From positions 372,001 through 436,000 of the forward strand of contig NZ_JBHEQA010000001.1 of NCBI RefSeq assembly GCF_043678055.1: 64,000 nt of DNA, read 5' to 3'. The translations under genes and the position numbers were made by a program. This document shows positions 62,622 to 64,000 of this stretch, one piece after another. Position 1 is the first letter of the stretch. Each line of letters begins with the position of its first letter. Source of the DNA: Spongiimicrobium salis (GTDB taxonomy: Bacteria > Bacteroidota > Bacteroidia > Flavobacteriales > Flavobacteriaceae). Under the pieces are notes generated by a model. The model worked only from the letters and a program-made list of their open reading frames with translations. It was not told where the DNA came from and did no database searches.

Positions 62622-63413
62622 TTATAATCTATTTATGGTTTCTTTCATCTTTTTCACCACGCCTTCCGGAGTAGCATAGGTAGGCGTCATCCTGTATAGG
62701 GCCGCCGATCGTTCCAGTACGTTTATGGTGTTTATAAGGTCTAAACTCCTTTCGTTTCCTTTACCAAAACGGAGGGCTTGAGGGTTTATCATCTGCTTTT
62801 GAATCAGGAAATCCACTTTTTTGGCGCAACGGCAAGGGTTTTTGGGATTGGCCAAACCACATTTATCCTGAAGAAAGTTTCGCAGCTTGGCTTTGGATCT
62901 GGAAAGTTGTTTTCTGAAATTCTCTGGCGTCATTTCCAAAATTTCCGCTCCTTCCTGACTGCTAAAATCCAGAATCTGTCCTAAAATATAAACCATTCTA
63001 TTACTTTCATTAAGGCAGAGTAGCATCCCATGGGTACAGCTCACTTTTACCTCTTCTTCCAGCAGTCGCTGTTCTCCTAGATTTTGGGTGTACTTTATAT
63101 AAGGAGATTGCCCGGTATCGATCTGATCGGCATAAGCCTTAAATGATGCAAACTTTCGTTTTTGTTTTGTTTTGAGGTTCAAGAGGTAATTTACGGCAAT
63201 ACGATACACCCAGGTATCTAATTTGCTGTCTCCCTTAAATTGTGACAAATGGGTGACCACTTTGACCAGGATATCCTGAGTGGCATCTTCTGCATCTTCT
63301 GGAAAAAGTAACATCCGTAAGGAAAGATTATACACCAGATCCTTGACACTATCTATAACCTTTTCCAAGGCAACTTTGCTTCCTGCATTCGCTTCTTCTA
63401 CAAGTTTGTTCAT
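62622..63413 (-). CDS. ECF-type RNA polymerase sigma factor with C-terminal cysteine-rich extension
   Basis: 263 residues. Sigma-2 region (~20-90; YNLSLRMLLFPEDAEDATQD, GDSKLDTWVYRIAVNYLL) and sigma-4 region (~130-180) are clear. The C-terminal ~80 residues extend beyond usual ECF length, with CGLANPKNPCRC (Cys185, Cys194, Cys196) that could bind a metal or sense redox, plus Cys126 and Cys133. Such C-terminal CxxNPxNPCRC extensions are known in some ECF groups. First gene of an operon with the 4-TM and ATL-like genes. No anti-sigma gene is recognised. Confidence 0.85.
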   Translation of the reverse strand: MNKLVEEANAGSKVALEKVIDSVKDLVYNLSLRMLLFPEDAEDATQDILVKVVTHLSQFKGDSKLDTWVYRIAVNYLLNLKTKQKRKFASFKAYADQIDTGQSPYIKYTQNLGEQRLLEEEVKVSCTHGMLLCLNESNRMVYILGQILDFSSQEGAEILEMTPENFRKQLSRSKAKLRNFLQDKCGLANPKNPCRCAKKVDFLIQKQMINPQALRFGKGNERSLDLINTINVLERSAALYRMTPTYATPEGVVKKMKETINRL

Positions 63414-63492
63414 CCTTTTTTGTGTGACTTCTATTAATTAGACCTTTTTTCCGCAGGGGTTGTGACAACTTTGCCTTCTTTTTTAATTTTAA

Positions 63493-63744
63493 TCAGATAC
63501 GATATCCGATATAGATCAAAATCAATAGCAATGCCACTTTTAAAGACCACCCAAGGGCAACGTTCTTTTTCAATTCTTTAGGCTGGTAGATGATTTTAAA
63601 TTTTCGCCTTCCGAAATAAAAAAAATAACGAATGATAGCCCCTATCCATTCCGAACTGTGAAATTCTGTATTGGCTTCCGTTCCCCAATCCATATTTTCA
63701 CCTTCTTGGTGTTCATTCCCGTTAAAATTGTCATTCGTCATCAT
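63493..63744 (-). CDS. Small protein with C-terminal membrane helix, unknown function
   Basis: 83 residues. The first ~30 are acidic and Asn/Glu-rich (NGNEHQEGENMDWG), the middle (~32-45) is aromatic (YFFYFGRRKF), and the last ~20 form one transmembrane helix. An adjacent ATG at 63741 is an alternative start. It lies 79 bases upstream of the ECF sigma gene on the same strand, so it could be co-transcribed, or a separate unit. I do not recognise the family. Confidence 0.6.
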   Translation of the reverse strand: MMTNDNFNGNEHQEGENMDWGTEANTEFHSSEWIGAIIRYFFYFGRRKFKIIYQPKELKKNVALGWSLKVALLLILIYIGYRI

Positions 63745-63850
63745 ATCTGTTGGAGTTTATCTTATTCGTATCATCTTTATCCGCATTGTTACAACTACAA
63801 GAATAGAGGCTTTCCAACGATTTTACTCCATATCATAAGAGTTTTCAAAC

Positions 63851-63884
63851 AAAAAGCCCCAAGCGAATGCTCAGGGCTTTTTTA
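63851..63884 (-). terminator. Intrinsic terminator of typA
   Basis: AAAAAGCCC / GGGCTTTTTT stem just after the typA stop codon on the minus strand. Confidence 0.85.
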
Positions 63885-63905
63885 GGTATATGCTGTGTTA
63901 TTGCT

Positions 63906-64000
63906 TTAAGCAATTTTATTTCGCTTACGGTCTACCTCGGTCAAATAGATTTTGCGCAATCTCAAAAACTTGGGCGTCACCTCTACATATTCATCTTTTT
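63906..64000 (-). CDS. typA: TypA/BipA translational GTPase, C-terminal end (5' part outside window)
   Basis: The minus-strand frame entering from the right edge ends at TAA (63906-63908). The ~31 visible residues contain KDEYVEVTPKFLRLRKIYL and TEVDRKRNK, the conserved C-terminal tail of TypA/BipA, a ribosome-associated GTPase. Most of the gene is outside the window. Confidence 0.9.
   Translation of the reverse strand, partial: KDEYVEVTPKFLRLRKIYLTEVDRKRNKIA

Noticed and set aside
1..64000. CRISPR array, prophage, transposon or integron
   Set aside because: No regularly spaced repeats, transposase, integrase, or terminal inverted repeats were seen while scanning both strands.

Overview
The window is chromosomal DNA from a member of the Flavobacteriaceae (Bacteroidota), probably a marine or environmental one. 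The evidence is: C-terminal type IX secretion (T9SS) sorting domains of both type A and type B; a fused SecDF protein; Bacteroidota-restricted families (DUF1599, DUF3667, DUF4293, DUF2490, DUF6588, the MauE/DoxX-thioredoxin fusion); a Rho factor with a long charged insert; AT-rich DNA; and absence of strong Shine-Dalgarno sequences. No insertion sequence, prophage, CRISPR array or plasmid gene was seen. The organisation is a mostly single-copy core genome interrupted by secreted or surface proteins.

Layout. 1-6.5 kb: end of a peptidoglycan amidase, an AraC regulator with a secreted two-domain protein, then two divergent secreted peptidases (M57 lipoprotein and S8 with T9SS tag). 6.6-16.8 kb: housekeeping genes clpS, prmA, tpiA, a MauE/DoxX-like membrane protein, DUF1599, folP, cdaA, a DUF3667 protein, an ABC exporter overlapping truA, a phosphoesterase and DUF4293. 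17-22.7 kb: rho, an uncharacterised lipoprotein/7-TM pair, two identical tRNA-Glu genes with rpsT, and proS. 22.7-29.1 kb: a Gly/Ser/Arg-rich low-complexity lipoprotein, a FadL-like outer membrane protein and two paralogous T9SS type B proteins. 29.2-34.5 kb: folE, cysS, yidD, lgt, a DUF192 lipoprotein and an odd two-domain ABC ATPase. 34.7-44.5 kb: secDF, mdh, a small lipoprotein, DUF6588, gyrB and asnB. 44.7-54.3 kb: DUF2911, two small paralogous unknowns, an amidohydrolase lipoprotein, an OmpA-like protein, and a plug-less TonB-receptor-like barrel paired with a 1007-aa TPR protein. 54.7-64 kb: ftsE, a GH26 mannanase-like lipoprotein, DUF2490, a thioesterase preceded by a cobalamin riboswitch, an alpha/beta hydrolase, a membrane-Nudix fusion, polyphosphate glucokinase, an ECF sigma-factor operon, and the 3' end of typA.

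Working together. Envelope biogenesis dominates. SecDF, YidD and Lgt handle export, insertion and lipidation; the many lipoproteins, barrels and T9SS cargo are their clients. folE and folP serve pterin/folate synthesis. Rho, rpsT, tRNA-Glu, proS, cysS, gyrB, prmA, truA and typA serve information processing.

Most worth a second look: the cobalamin riboswitch whose only downstream gene is a thioesterase; the tandem unknown paralogs at 45.4-46.4 kb; the ECF sigma/4-TM/alkyltransferase-like operon at 61.8-63.4 kb; the two-domain ABC protein with complementary degenerate sites; and the TPR/plug-less barrel pair. Starts were adjusted by hand for many genes (signal peptides, family N-termini). No database search was run, so family names rest on recognised motifs.
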